Positions 8,319 to 16,651 are shown, numbered from the stretch's first letter. The stretch is 35,827 bases of DNA from Bacteroidota bacterium (GCA_024279425.1 JAJRRO010000107.1:1-35827); one strand, 5' to 3'. Numbers and translations are program-made. Notes: generated by a model from the letters alone, not told the origin.

Positions 8319-9272
8319 CTAGCCATTAAAAACTCCCATATTCGCATATTTATCCATACGCGATTCGACCAATTCTTTTGGTGATAACTTTTTCAATTCT
8401 TGGTAATGGATAGAAATTTTGTTTTTTACTATTTCAAAAGTTTTTTCTCGATTCCTATGCGCACCTCCATCAGGTTCACGTACAATTTCATCGATAAGTT
8501 TTAACCTTTTCATGTCTGGCGCAGTAAGTTTTAAAGAATCTGCTGCCTGTTCTTTGTACTCCCAACTTCTCCAAAGGATTGAGGAACATGATTCGGGCGA
8601 TATTACGGAGTACCAGGTGTTTTCGAGCATAAGAACCCGATCTCCCACTCCAATGCCCAATGCACCTCCGGAAGCTCCTTCACCAATTATTGTTACGATG
8701 ATAGGTACTTTCAATCGGGTCATTTCCAAAATATTTCTGGCAATCGCCTCGCCTTGCCCACGCTCTTCGGCTTCAATACCAGGATATGCACCTGGTGTAT
8801 CTATCAAACTTACCACTGGGATGCCAAACTTTTCAGCAGATTTCATAAGCCGCAAAGCCTTCCTGTAGCCCTCTGGATTGGCCATACCAAAATTACGATA
8901 TTGTCTTGTTTTTGTGTTATAGCCCTTTTGTTGGCCAATGAACATATAACTTTGATTTCCTATTTTCCCCAAACCCCCAACCATGGCCTTATCGTCCTTC
9001 ACATTTCGATCCCCGTGAAGCTCCAAAAAAGTATCCCCGCAAATAGCATTGATATAATCCATTGTATAGGGCCTATTAGGATGTCTAGAAAGTTGAACCC
9101 TTTGCCAAGCTGTTAGATTCTTATAAATATCTTTGCGTGTCTCAGTAAGTTTCTTTTCAATCTGCCTGCAGGTCTCGCTTACGTCAACATCGCTCTCCTC
9201 TCCGATAATCATGCACTTATCCAACTGATCTTCGAGTTCTTTTATAGGCATTTCAAAATCCAAATATTCCAT
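8319..9272 (-). CDS. accA: Acetyl-CoA carboxylase carboxyltransferase subunit alpha
   Basis: With AccD it moves the carboxyl group from biotin to acetyl-CoA, making malonyl-CoA, the first step of fatty-acid synthesis. 317 residues, the normal length. It begins [17 protein letters not shown], then [26 protein letters not shown], and the crotonase-fold core with [40 protein letters not shown] (split at motif edges), [15 protein letters not shown] and [10 protein letters not shown]. The start at 9272 matches the family N terminus; 15 extra in-frame codons upstream are not conserved and run through the promoter. Confidence 0.96.
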   Translation of the reverse strand: MEYLDFEMPIKELEDQLDKCMIIGEESDVDVSETCRQIEKKLTETRKDIYKNLTAWQRVQLSRHPNRPYTMDYINAICGDTFLELHGDRNVKDDKAMVGGLGKIGNQSYMFIGQQKGYNTKTRQYRNFGMANPEGYRKALRLMKSAEKFGIPVVSLIDTPGAYPGIEAEERGQGEAIARNILEMTRLKVPIIVTIIGEGASGGALGIGVGDRVLMLENTWYSVISPESCSSILWRSWEYKEQAADSLKLTAPDMKRLKLIDEIVREPDGGAHRNREKTFEIVKNKISIHYQELKKLSPKELVESRMDKYANMGVFNG

Positions 9273-9303
9273 GATTTTGGTAGGTTTTGTTAGTTTGATT
9301 GGA

Positions 9304-9311
9304 CAAATATA
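9304..9311 (-). promoter_or_regulatory. -7 box of accA
   Basis: TATATTTG on the minus strand (complement of CAAATATA) is an exact TAnnTTTG match 32 bases upstream of the accA ATG. It confirms the shorter start. No clear -33 TTG is seen at the right distance. Confidence 0.5.
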
Positions 9312-9353
9312 AAACAATAAAATGTAGATGAAAGTAATTCTTTAATTTAGCGT

Positions 9354-10433
9354 TTAGCGTTTGGCATTTTGTAAAAAGTAAACAGCCAAAATGCCAAAAA
9401 CAATATTGGGTATAACCACAGCCAATATTGGTGAAAAACCAGCCTGCTCGGCCAAAGTACCAAAAACCTTATCGAAAAAGATGTAGATAAATGCCACGCC
9501 AATACCAAAAGCAAGGTTTATTCCCATGCCCCCCCTTCGTTTGACCGATGAAACCGCAACGGCAATCACAGTAAGTATGAAAGCTGTAATGGGCAAGGCC
9601 CATCTTCTATATTTTACAAGCACATAGTTATTAATATTAGAGGCGCCCTTTCTCTTCTGATTAGCTATAAATTCATTAAGTTCAAAGAGATTTTTTGTCT
9701 CCGCGATGTAAGAGACTGGTGTTAGATCATCAATTTTAAAAGCAAATAGAGTATCCAGTCTATTTTTAGTTTCAATAATTGCCGAATCACCTACCATTTT
9801 GCGCTTTTTATACCTAGTAAGCTGGTACAAACTATCTTTTGGAAGCCAACGAATTGTATTCGCCGAAATCTTAAAATCTAGAGTATTGTCATCATTGAAT
9901 CTTTCGAATGTGAAATTGTTTGCATTTTGCCTGGCAGGATCAAACTTGCTCACATAAATAAAGTCGTTTTCGTTGAGTTGATTAAAAATGTTACTTGTGA
10001 TTCGGTCTTGTTTGCCTTTCTTCAAGTATTTGAATTTAAACTCATTATACCCTATACTTGCGTTAGGAACAATAAACATTGCCATAACCAACATTACCAA
10101 CGCCACAATGGAAGCTCCTATAAAATAGGGTCTAAGAAACCTGTTGTAAGAAACGCCAGAGCTTAAAATAGCAACGATCTCTGTGTTACTGGCCAACTTG
10201 GAAGTGAAGAATATTATCGATAAAAACAGGAAAATAGGAAAAAGAAGGCTACCTATATATATGGTAAAATTAGCATAGTAAACAACTATTTCGTTCGTTG
10301 GCGCATCATTGTCGATCATTTTGCCAATTTGCTCAGCAAGATTGGCCATTATGCCAATAGGAATGAAAAGCAACAGCATTACTGCAAAGGTTATCAAATA
10401 ACGTTTTAATATGTATTTGTCTATGATGTTCAA
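9354..10433 (-). CDS. LptF/LptG family permease (YjgP/YjgQ)
   Basis: Inner-membrane subunit of the type that, with LptB, extracts lipopolysaccharide from the inner membrane for transport to the outer membrane. 359 residues with the family layout: amphipathic start MNIIDKYILKRYLITFAVML, three transmembrane segments in the first 125 residues, a periplasmic beta-jellyroll in the middle (about 130-265), and three transmembrane segments at the end. ILSSGVSYNRFLRPYFIGA contains the cytoplasmic coupling region. The gene follows tgt after only two bases, so they are probably cotranscribed. LptF and LptG cannot be told apart here. Confidence 0.9.
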   Translation of the reverse strand: MNIIDKYILKRYLITFAVMLLLFIPIGIMANLAEQIGKMIDNDAPTNEIVVYYANFTIYIGSLLFPIFLFLSIIFFTSKLASNTEIVAILSSGVSYNRFLRPYFIGASIVALVMLVMAMFIVPNASIGYNEFKFKYLKKGKQDRITSNIFNQLNENDFIYVSKFDPARQNANNFTFERFNDDNTLDFKISANTIRWLPKDSLYQLTRYKKRKMVGDSAIIETKNRLDTLFAFKIDDLTPVSYIAETKNLFELNEFIANQKRKGASNINNYVLVKYRRWALPITAFILTVIAVAVSSVKRRGGMGINLAFGIGVAFIYIFFDKVFGTLAEQAGFSPILAVVIPNIVFGILAVYFLQNAKR

Positions 10434-10435
10434 CC

Positions 10436-11566
10436 CTATAACCTTTTATCCATTTGTTTAACCATCCTATTTTTCCATGGGGTAAAATCTCCATCTAAAA
10501 TATGCTTTCTGGCCTCACGAACCAACCAAAGATAGAATCCCAGATTATGAATTGTGGCAATCTGCTTGCCCAAATACTCATTAGCCGCAAACAAATGTCG
10601 TAAATATGCCTTTGAATATTCCTTATCAACAAAAGTGGTTCCCATTTCGTCAATAGAGGAAAAATCGTCTTCCCATTTTTTATTCTTTATATTAATGGTA
10701 CCCTGCGCTGTAAAAAGCATTCCGTTTCTAGCGTTTCGTGTTGGCATTACACAATCGAACATATCTATACCCAGAGCTATGTTTTCCAAGATATTTATAG
10801 GTGTCCCTACACCCATAAGATACCTGGGTTTGTCTTCCGGTAATATTTCACAGACCACCTCGGTCATGGCATACATTTCTTCTGCGGGTTCACCCACAGA
10901 AAGTCCACCAATAGCGTTTCCTTCAGCCCTAGCATTTGCAATATATTCGGCTGATTGCTTACGCAAGTCGGTATAGGTAGAACCTTGTACTATAGGGAAA
11001 AATGTTTGGGAATAATTATAGGCAAATGGTGTTTTTTCAAGATGTGTAATACAACGGTCCAGCCATCTGTGGGTCATGTGCATAGAACGCTTGGCATAGT
11101 TATAATCACAGGGATAAGGGGTACATTCATCAAAGGCCATAATTATATCCCCTCCTATTTCACGTTGTATTTCCATCACGTTTTCGGGTGTGAACATGTG
11201 CAATGAGCCATCGATATGCGATTTGAATTTTACTCCTTCTTCTTTGATTTTTCGATTGGCGGAAAGAGAATATACTTGATAACCACCACTATCCGTTAAA
11301 ATATTTCGGTCCCAACCCATGAATTTGTGCAAACCGCCTGCTTGTTTCAATATTTGGGTCTTGGGACGCAAAAACAGGTGATACGTATTTCCAAGAATAA
11401 CGTCTGGATTTATCTCTTCCTTCAATTCTCTTTGATGCACCCCTTTTACACTAGCTACCGTGCCTACAGGCATAAAAATCGGAGTTTCGATAATCCCATG
11501 ATCTGTAACCATTGTACCAGCACGGGCTTTGCTCTGAGGGTCTGTATTTTGTAAGGTAAAGTCCAA
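10436..11566 (-). CDS. tgt: Queuine tRNA-ribosyltransferase
   Basis: Exchanges guanine-34 for preQ1 in tRNAs with GUN anticodons, the key step of queuosine synthesis. 376 residues. Landmarks: ARAGTMVTDHGIIETPIFMPVG at the start (read as ARAGTMV and IIETPIFMPVG), GNTYHLFLRPK, LTDSGGYQVYSL with the catalytic-site Asp, GGDIIMAFDECTPYP, GGLSVGEP, and DMFDCVMPTRNARNG carrying the nucleophile Asp. A typical C-terminal Cys3-His zinc site is not obvious in this protein, which ends with ATIHNLGFYLWLVREARKHI. It heads a two-gene unit with the permease. Confidence 0.95.
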   Translation of the reverse strand: MDFTLQNTDPQSKARAGTMVTDHGIIETPIFMPVGTVASVKGVHQRELKEEINPDVILGNTYHLFLRPKTQILKQAGGLHKFMGWDRNILTDSGGYQVYSLSANRKIKEEGVKFKSHIDGSLHMFTPENVMEIQREIGGDIIMAFDECTPYPCDYNYAKRSMHMTHRWLDRCITHLEKTPFAYNYSQTFFPIVQGSTYTDLRKQSAEYIANARAEGNAIGGLSVGEPAEEMYAMTEVVCEILPEDKPRYLMGVGTPINILENIALGIDMFDCVMPTRNARNGMLFTAQGTINIKNKKWEDDFSSIDEMGTTFVDKEYSKAYLRHLFAANEYLGKQIATIHNLGFYLWLVREARKHILDGDFTPWKNRMVKQMDKRL

Positions 11567-11583
11567 ATCTTAGATTAAAATGG

Positions 11584-11591
11584 CAAATATA
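11584..11591 (-). promoter_or_regulatory. -7 box of tgt
   Basis: TATATTTG on the minus strand lies 17 bases upstream of the tgt ATG, an exact match to the Bacteroidota -7 element. No clear -33 TTG is found. Confidence 0.45.
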
Positions 11592-11776
11592 ATCAACTGC
11601 CCTGCATAAAGTCCTTAACAAAAAAATAAAGTTTTCGATTCCGTTATATAAATATCAAGGGTTATGGACTCCTCTTCATTACGAAATGACCTTTGGAATT
11701 GTTCAAATATCGATTTAGTCAACAAACAATAAAGGCCTATGAACGTCGTTCTTTGAGTAGTGAATCAAAATTAAAA

Positions 11777-11798
11777 ATGGTATCGTTTTTGATACCAT
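11777..11798 (+). promoter_or_regulatory. Hairpin/palindrome in the leader of the barrel gene
   Basis: ATGGTATC (11777-11784) pairs perfectly with GATACCAT (11791-11798) around GTTTTT. It lies 24 bases before the ATG at 11823 and has no trailing T-run. It may be a repressor site or an mRNA 5' stabilising stem. The preceding spacer (11567-11776) contains the tgt promoter and no gene. Confidence 0.4.
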
Positions 11799-11822
11799 GG
11801 GAATATTAAAAACGAACATATT

Positions 11823-12410
11823 ATGAAGAAATCACTTTTACTGGCAGTTTTTGCTTTGGTTAGTTTAACTGTATTTGCACAAAAAAATTCTGGATTCGGT
11901 ATTAAAGGCGGACTTAACTACAATGCCAATGGCGATTATTTTGACGCCGCTGAAGATGCCTACAAAGACCCTAGTAGAAATGTGGGCTACCATATTGGTT
12001 TATTCGGGAAATTAGGAAATCGATTCTACGTACGTCCAGAATTGGTGTATACCAAAACAAAGTCTGATTATGATGGAGATAGCTTTGATATGAGTAAATT
12101 AGATGTGCCTGTACTTGTTGGCACCAAGATCATTGGTCCATTGCATGTCTTTGCAGGTCCTGCTTTTCAGTATATATTGGATTCTGAATTTGAAGGAATC
12201 AGTAGCAATGAAATTGAAAGCGATTTTACAGTAGGCCTAAATATTGGTGCCGGAGTAAACTTGGGTAAACTAGGTATTGATGTTCGATACGAAAGGGGTT
12301 TGGGCTCTAATGAGGCTGACTTTATCAATAACAATGTAACCGAATTGAATCCCAATAGGGTGGATACCAGGCCCGATCAGCTTATCGTAAGTTTATCGGT
12401 AGCGTTCTAA
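11823..12410 (+). CDS. Outer-membrane beta-barrel protein (PorT-like)
   Basis: 195 residues with a Sec signal ending in VFAQ, followed by a predicted small beta-barrel: alternating hydrophobic strands and aromatic girdles (GFGIKGGLNYN, YHIGLFGKLGNRFYVRPELVY, VGLNIGAGVNLGKLGIDVRYE, first lines each a strand pair) and a last strand LIVSLSVAF ending in Phe. This fits the outer-membrane beta-barrel family (PorT/OmpW-size) common in Bacteroidota. Specific function unknown. It is a single gene with its own leader hairpin and a strong terminator. Confidence 0.8.
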   Translation: MKKSLLLAVFALVSLTVFAQKNSGFGIKGGLNYNANGDYFDAAEDAYKDPSRNVGYHIGLFGKLGNRFYVRPELVYTKTKSDYDGDSFDMSKLDVPVLVGTKIIGPLHVFAGPAFQYILDSEFEGISSNEIESDFTVGLNIGAGVNLGKLGIDVRYERGLGSNEADFINNNVTELNPNRVDTRPDQLIVSLSVAF

Positions 12411-12429
12411 TTTTAACAAAATTGGATAT

Positions 12430-12463
12430 AAAAAGGCCCTGACGGTACCGTCAGGGCCTTTTT
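12430..12463. terminator. Bidirectional terminator
   Basis: A perfect 34-base palindrome: AAAAAGGCCCTGACGGT (12430-12446) followed at once by its reverse complement (12447-12463). A-run and T-run on the two sides allow termination in both directions. It sits between the convergent barrel gene and the FKBP gene. In RNA the loop would open a few central pairs. Confidence 0.92.
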
Positions 12464-12489
12464 AGTTAGTCTTTTTCGCAACCAACGGG

Positions 12490-13452
12490 TTAATTGTCAT
12501 TATCCAGATGATCTTGTATCCCGTCTCCATCAGTATCCCGGAACGTAACATTCCCTAATTCATCAATATCAATTTCCTCTCTAGTTGGTATACCATCGGC
12601 ATCATCATCAACATCTATATAATTGGGTATAAAAACCGTAACTTCTGTGTCCTGATCCGTGTTGTCATTGTTCAAATTACCATCACCATTCAGATCTTCA
12701 AGAATTGATGGTATGCCATCATCATCAAAATCAGTATCTGGTTCAAAAGACAATAAATCCACTTTAAACACTAAGGGTGTGTATGCAGGAATTATAGATT
12801 GTGTGTTACTAAAATATCCTAATCCCGATGGCATAAAAACTGCCCCAATCCCATAATCATCAAATCTCACCGTACCATCACCATTTTCAAAAGGCCCAAT
12901 ACCCGGTTTTAAATATTCTATTGCATTTCCAAACCCTCTAACAACTCGGGAAAGATTGAACCTAGCTTCTACGTGGGTGGAAGCGTCAAATACAGTACCA
13001 TTCAACAAAGAACCCTCAAAACGCACCACTGCATAATCCCCAATGGTAGGCCCATTCACTACCTCAGCATCATCTCTTTGGCGAACAATCAAATAATACA
13101 AAATATGGTCGACCACCTCATCATCATCCCTTCCAAAATCGGAGGAACTAACCGTTATGGTTTCAGATTTCAAGATAGGCATATCCATAATAGGAGTCTT
13201 ATCTGCATTGTCGCCCGCTATCGTATCAAACTTTATCTTAAAGTCGAAGCCTGCCGGTGGACTGTCAAACTCTTCGTAATTGTAAAAGTGGGTTTCAAGA
13301 TACGCCTTTATCTCAGCGTCATCCTCGTCAGCAACCTCGCTTAAGGATCTAGGGGGCACTATAATCACTTCATCTGGAGTACCATCGTCCTTTTTACAGG
13401 AACCCATTAAAGCGGTAAGTAAAAAAAGAAGAAGGAGATTTTTCATTTTCAT
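12490..13452 (-). CDS. FKBP-type peptidyl-prolyl isomerase lipoprotein with TSP3-like repeats
   Basis: About 320 residues. A lipoprotein signal (MKMKNLLLLFLLTALMGSC) anchors it in the envelope. The central part resembles an FKBP domain: GDYAVVRFEGSLLNGTVFDAS, then FGNAIEYLKPGIGPFENG, then MPSGLGYF and TPLVFKVDLLSF, which follow the order of the FKBP core, though several active-site aromatics look altered. After it comes an Asp-rich tail with repeats such as DTDFDDDGIPSILEDLNGDG, DVDDDADGIPTREE and DTDGDGIQDHLDND, calcium-binding thrombospondin type 3-like motifs. I start at 13452; 30 upstream codons lack similarity and would hide the signal peptide. Likely an extracytoplasmic folding helper. 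Confidence 0.82.
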   Translation of the reverse strand: MKMKNLLLLFLLTALMGSCKKDDGTPDEVIIVPPRSLSEVADEDDAEIKAYLETHFYNYEEFDSPPAGFDFKIKFDTIAGDNADKTPIMDMPILKSETITVSSSDFGRDDDEVVDHILYYLIVRQRDDAEVVNGPTIGDYAVVRFEGSLLNGTVFDASTHVEARFNLSRVVRGFGNAIEYLKPGIGPFENGDGTVRFDDYGIGAVFMPSGLGYFSNTQSIIPAYTPLVFKVDLLSFEPDTDFDDDGIPSILEDLNGDGNLNNDNTDQDTEVTVFIPNYIDVDDDADGIPTREEIDIDELGNVTFRDTDGDGIQDHLDNDN

Positions 13453-13488
13453 CAATTGGCAATTTGGGGCGCAAGATACAATTTTCCC

Positions 13489-13496
13489 TATTTTTG
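13489..13496 (+). promoter_or_regulatory. -7 box of the S4 protein gene
   Basis: TATTTTTG matches TAnnTTTG 32 bases before the ATG at 13529. A TTG at 13464-13466 lies 22 bases upstream, slightly longer than usual. It falls in the short divergent spacer with the FKBP gene. Confidence 0.4.
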
Positions 13497-13528
13497 CAGA
13501 ATACCTTAACAAAGATTTTTGATAGTTT

Positions 13529-13903
13529 ATGCGAATAGACAAATTCCTTTGGCATACCCGCTATTTCAAAACTCGGAATATCGCTTCAACAGCCTGTAAA
13601 AAAGGGCATGTACGAATAAATGACCAAGTGGTGAAACCTTCTCGAGAGGTTTACCCTATGGATAAGATCTTTGTGAGAAAAAATCAAATCAACTATCAAT
13701 GCACCGTTCTTGACATTCCCAAAAACCGAGTTGGCCCCAAATTGGTCGACATTTTTAGAAAGGACACCACCCCAGCGACAGCATTTGAAAATCAAGAACT
13801 GATTAAACATGCAAAAAATCATTACCGAAAAAAGGGAACTGGTAGGCCGACGAAAAAAGATCGCAGAGAAATAGATGATTATCTAGATGATGAATCTGAA
13901 TAA
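13529..13903 (+). CDS. S4-domain RNA-binding protein (Hsp15-like)
   Basis: 124 residues. The N-terminal S4 domain (MRIDKFLWHTRYFKTRNIAS, then ACKKGHVRINDQVVKPSREV) is of the Hsp15/HslR type. In E. coli Hsp15 binds stalled 50S subunits carrying nascent chains and helps free them. The C-terminal half is basic (HYRKKGTGRPTKKDRREIDD), as in flavobacterial members. The last codons overlap the start of the next gene by 14-17 bases, suggesting translational coupling. Confidence 0.85.
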   Translation: MRIDKFLWHTRYFKTRNIASTACKKGHVRINDQVVKPSREVYPMDKIFVRKNQINYQCTVLDIPKNRVGPKLVDIFRKDTTPATAFENQELIKHAKNHYRKKGTGRPTKKDRREIDDYLDDESE

Positions 13904-14481
13904 GCAATTCTGGGAAGATAAATATGCCAATAAGCAATTGAAGTGGGACATCGGCCATATTTCAACACCTCTTAAAGCGTATATTGATCAACTATCGAAC
14001 AAGGAACAAAAGATTTTAGTTCCTGGAGCTGGCAACGGTTATGAAGTACGCTATCTTCATGAACAAGGCTTTTCCAATGTCTTTGTAATCGATATTGCCC
14101 AACAACCCTTAAAGAACATAATACACGAAAATCCGAATTTTCCAAAAAAGTCACTTACTACAAATGGACTTTTTTGATTATGAAGAAAAGAATTTTGATT
14201 TGATTCTGGAACAAACCTTTTTTTGTGCCCTGAATCCCAGTTTGCGTGGGGCATATGTCTCCAAAATGCACGATTTGCTGCATAAAAATGGAAATTTGGT
14301 TGGACTATTGTTTGATTTTCCATTCAAGACGAAAGGTCCCCCTTTTGGAGGGAATATCGAAGCGTATCGCAAATTGTTCAGGCAGAATTTTAAAATCAAG
14401 ATCTTGGAAAAAGCATATAATTCAATTGAACTTCGAAAAGGTAATGAACTGTTCTTTATCTTTGATAAAGTAAACCATTAA
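13887..14481 (+). pseudogene. TPMT-like SAM methyltransferase, single-base frameshift
   Basis: Two frames join to one methyltransferase of the thiopurine S-methyltransferase-like family. The first (13887/13890 to 14177) has FWEDKYANKQLKWDIGH and the SAM motif ILVPGAGNGYEVRYL. The second, to 14481, has FFDYEEKNFDLILEQTFFCA and GLLFDFPFKTKGPPFGG. Removing one A from the A6 tract at 14144-14149 gives FPKSHLLQMDFFDY and restores about 197 residues in family order. Every conserved segment is otherwise intact, so this is either a recent mutation, a phase-variable tract or a sequencing error. It overlaps the S4 gene. Confidence 0.85.
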
Positions 14482-14488
14482 AGGCCAC

Positions 14489-14986
14489 ATGCAGAACAAA
14501 ATATTGTCCCATCAAGAAATACAACATAAGATACGACGAATCGCCTATCAAATTTATGAAGCCAATGTCGAAGAAAAAGAAATTGTAATTGCTGGTATTG
14601 AAGGTGGTGGATTAAATTTTGCGAAAAAAATACAGCGGGTTCTAAAAAACATAACGGATGCCGATATTGTCCTTTGTAAAGTAAGCCTAAATAAAAGTAA
14701 TCCTTTGGAAGGTGAAGTAAGAACCTCAATTCCTCCCGAAGGGTATGCAAACAAATCCATAGTTTTGGTAGATGACGTTTTAAACTCTGGAACCACTTTA
14801 ATCTACGGCGTGCACCATTTTTTGCAGACTCCTTTAAAACAATTGAAAACGGCAGTCTTGGTCAATCGAAATCATAAAAAATACCCGGTAAAGGCGGACT
14901 ATAAAGGTATTTCACTCTCTACCTCGTTACAAGAGCATGTTCATGTTAAGTTTCAGTCCAAGAATGATATGGTCTATCTAGACTAA
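14489..14986 (+). CDS. PyrR-like phosphoribosyltransferase
   Basis: 165 residues, type I phosphoribosyltransferase fold. The PRPP-binding motif is IVLVDDVLNSGTTLIYGV, with the two conserved acidic residues. IVIAGIEGGGLNFAKKI is the N-terminal loop, and the start (KILSHQEIQHKIRRIAYQIYE) is like PyrR, the uracil phosphoribosyltransferase/pyrimidine attenuation protein. It begins eight bases after the methyltransferase and its last nine bases overlap the convergent aroK. Whether it has enzymatic or RNA-binding activity cannot be seen. Confidence 0.8.
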   Translation: MQNKILSHQEIQHKIRRIAYQIYEANVEEKEIVIAGIEGGGLNFAKKIQRVLKNITDADIVLCKVSLNKSNPLEGEVRTSIPPEGYANKSIVLVDDVLNSGTTLIYGVHHFLQTPLKQLKTAVLVNRNHKKYPVKADYKGISLSTSLQEHVHVKFQSKNDMVYLD

Positions 14987-15493
14987 AAGCGTTTCAATTT
15001 CATCAACAAGGACATTTACATCTTTATTATCACAAAATAAGGTGTGTACCGCCTTGGAATAGAAATAAACTCTTTCAAAAAGATGTTTCCCAATGAACTC
15101 AGGCAACTCTTCATTGGGAATATTTGCAATTATTGGTCTTTCTTCTTTTTCTAGAGTCAGCCTTTCAATTAAACCATTAATCGACACCTTTAAATAAAAC
15201 ACATTAGATGTAGCTTCGAGTATGGCATTCATATTTTCACCATAACAGGGAGTTCCACCGCCTGTTGAAAGTATAAAATCATCTTTATCTTTCAATATAT
15301 CATTAAGGTATTCAAATTCTTTTTTACGAAAATAGATTTCGCCTTTCTTCTCAAAAATCGCTGGTATACTGGAGTTTTCAGAAGATTCTATATAGTCGTC
15401 CAGGTCGATAAACCCAAACTTCAATTTCTTGGCCAACATCTTGCCAATGGTAGATTTTCCACTCCCCATATAACCCACAAGCACTATTTTCAT
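14978..15493 (-). CDS. aroK: Shikimate kinase
   Basis: Phosphorylates shikimate at the 3-position, the fifth step of the chorismate pathway. 171 residues, the usual size. Walker A GYMGSGKSTIGKMLA at the N terminus, the shikimate-binding DLDDYIE, the FRKKEFEYL Arg, the TGGGTPCYGEN glycine loop and the lid with EERPI. It overlaps the end of the phosphoribosyltransferase on the other strand. Confidence 0.95.
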   Translation of the reverse strand: MKIVLVGYMGSGKSTIGKMLAKKLKFGFIDLDDYIESSENSSIPAIFEKKGEIYFRKKEFEYLNDILKDKDDFILSTGGGTPCYGENMNAILEATSNVFYLKVSINGLIERLTLEKEERPIIANIPNEELPEFIGKHLFERVYFYSKAVHTLFCDNKDVNVLVDEIETLLV

Positions 15494-15566
15494 TGCTATA
15501 TTTTTTGTAAAATTGGACTAATTGCAATTGATTTCAAAGAAAACATAAATTTCTATAAAAATAGGC

Positions 15567-15596
15567 TTGCTAAATAAATTAATGATATTATATTTG
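15567..15596 (+). promoter_or_regulatory. tRNA-Lys promoter
   Basis: TTG at 15567-15569 and TATATTTG at 15589-15596 are 19 bases apart, an excellent match. The next bases GCACCCGC are the same as those after the rrn -7 box at the left edge, suggesting a shared start-region design for stable RNAs. Confidence 0.75.
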
Positions 15597-15632
15597 CACC
15601 CGCAATACGGAAATAGGTGTTGTGAAATTATT

Positions 15633-15705
15633 GACCTGGTAGCTCAGTTGGTAGAGCATCTCCCTTTTAAGGAGAGGGTCCTGGGTTCGAGCCCCAGCCA
15701 GGTCA
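15633..15705 (+). tRNA. tRNA-Lys (anticodon TTT)
   Basis: A complete cloverleaf of 73 bases without encoded CCA. Acceptor stem GACCTGG pairs with CCAGGTC, discriminator A. D arm GCTC...GAGC, anticodon stem TCTCC/GGAGA with loop CTTTTAA giving anticodon TTT for lysine, T arm CTGGG TTCGAGC CCCAG. The accessory island begins immediately after it, so its 3' end is the likely attachment site. Confidence 0.97.
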
Positions 15706-15724
15706 CTTTTAGACCACAAAGAAT

Positions 15725-15757
15725 ATTCCAGCTTATGAAAATAGGTTGGAATTTTTT
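15725..15757 (+). terminator. Intrinsic terminator after tRNA-Lys
   Basis: ATTCCAGC (15725-15732) pairs with GTTGGAAT (15745-15752, one G-T pair) around a 12-base loop and is followed by a T-run. It is correctly placed to end the tRNA transcript 20 bases after the tRNA. Confidence 0.75.
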
Positions 15758-15850
15758 GTTTTTAGTCATATTCTACGGTAGTTGACTGCATTATATGCAC
15801 TAACTGCACTTTCCAACAAAAAGTCAACTTGTCAAGTTTTTAAGGAGTTT

Positions 15851-15893
15851 TAGGTGTCCCTATAGGTGTCCCATTTGGGAATCTAGGTGTCCC
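15851..15893 (+). repeat. Three direct repeats TAGGTGTCCC near the island end
   Basis: TAGGTGTCCC occurs exactly at 15851-15860, 15863-15872 and 15884-15893, between tRNA-Lys and the recombinase stub. Short direct repeats between a tRNA attachment site and a tyrosine-recombinase gene are typical arm-type binding sites for integrase. The flanking 15758-15946 holds no gene. It also contains a small palindrome, TGCATTATATGCA, near 15787. Confidence 0.65.
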
Positions 15894-15946
15894 ACTTTTA
15901 CAATTCGAATTGTATGCCAATTGTTTAACTTTAAAATTAATTGGTC

Positions 15947-16147
15947 ATGTATCAAAAATCAATTTCAATCTTGTTCTATTTGAACAAATCTAAAACCAAT
16001 AAAAAAGGACTTTGTCCTTTAAGATGTAGAATCACTTATCTCAATATAAGAAAGGAATTCTCAACAGGGCTGTTTATTAGTCCAAAAAACTGGAATGCCA
16101 AAATCCCATTTGATATGCTCAATTTTCTCATTTTGTTTATTCTTTAG
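15947..16147 (+). pseudogene. Tyrosine recombinase, N-terminal stub
   Basis: Residues 1 to about 51 (MYQKSISILFYLNKSKTNKK, GLCPLRCRITYLNIRKEFST, GLFISPKNWNAKI) match the arm-DNA-binding N-terminal domain of Bacteroidota tyrosine recombinases, normally about 400 residues long. After KI the sequence becomes an unrelated hydrophobic run and stops at 66 residues. The core-binding and catalytic domains with the R-H-R-Y residues are absent. The stub marks an integrase that entered at tRNA-Lys and was later cut by a deletion near 16105. ATG 15947 is preferred over a TTG six bases upstream. Confidence 0.85.
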
Positions 16148-16196
16148 ATTAATTTAAATTACGTGTGATTTCCAGTTATTAATTTTATATTGATAC

Positions 16197-16583
16197 TTAA
16201 AGTCTATCGATTACATTTTTCAACTTAGAAGTTATCTCATTCGCTATTTCTTTTAATGGCTCGTTTTCAACCGATAGCATGGAAGCCAAAGGATTAACGG
16301 CAGCAACTTCAACATTCCCCAAACTAATTTCCTGTACAATCACATTACAAGGCAGCATTGTACCAATTTTATCTTCAACTTGTAAGGCCTTATAAGCATG
16401 AGTGGGACTACAAGCGCCTAATATCCTATACTTCTTATAATCAACATCCAGTTTCTTTTTTAGGGTTTCTGCGATATCAATTTCTGTTAAGATTCCAAAA
16501 CCTTCTTTTTTTAACTCTTTACAAACATCATACACTACCGCTCCAAAAGCTCCTTTAATTGTTTTGTTGAAATAATATTTCAT
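16197..16583 (-). CDS. DUF302 family protein
   Basis: 128 residues, no signal peptide. It matches the DUF302 family: MKYYFNKTIKGAFGAVVYDV, KEEGFGILTEIDIAETLKKK-like segment (here KKEGFGILTEIDIAETLKKK), LGACSPTHAYKALQVEDKIG, LPCNVIVQEISLGNVEVAAV and PLASMLSVENEPL. Family function is unknown; it recurs in metal and redox islands. Two cysteines (in LGACSP and LPCNV) stand in the family's usual positions and might bind a ligand. It is the last gene of the minus-strand group that starts at cusA, but a 360-base gap separates it from the next CDS upstream, so it may have its own promoter. Confidence 0.85.
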   Translation of the reverse strand: MKYYFNKTIKGAFGAVVYDVCKELKKEGFGILTEIDIAETLKKKLDVDYKKYRILGACSPTHAYKALQVEDKIGTMLPCNVIVQEISLGNVEVAAVNPLASMLSVENEPLKEIANEITSKLKNVIDRL

Positions 16584-16651
16584 AGTTTTTTGATTTGATC
16601 ATCCAATTTTTGGTTATCACTCTATATAGTTGATTTTTACTGTTAAGAGAT

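Noticed and set aside
14144-14180. Programmed frameshifting in the methyltransferase
   Set aside because: No stimulatory hairpin or conserved slippery heptamer was recognised; a simple A-run indel explains it.
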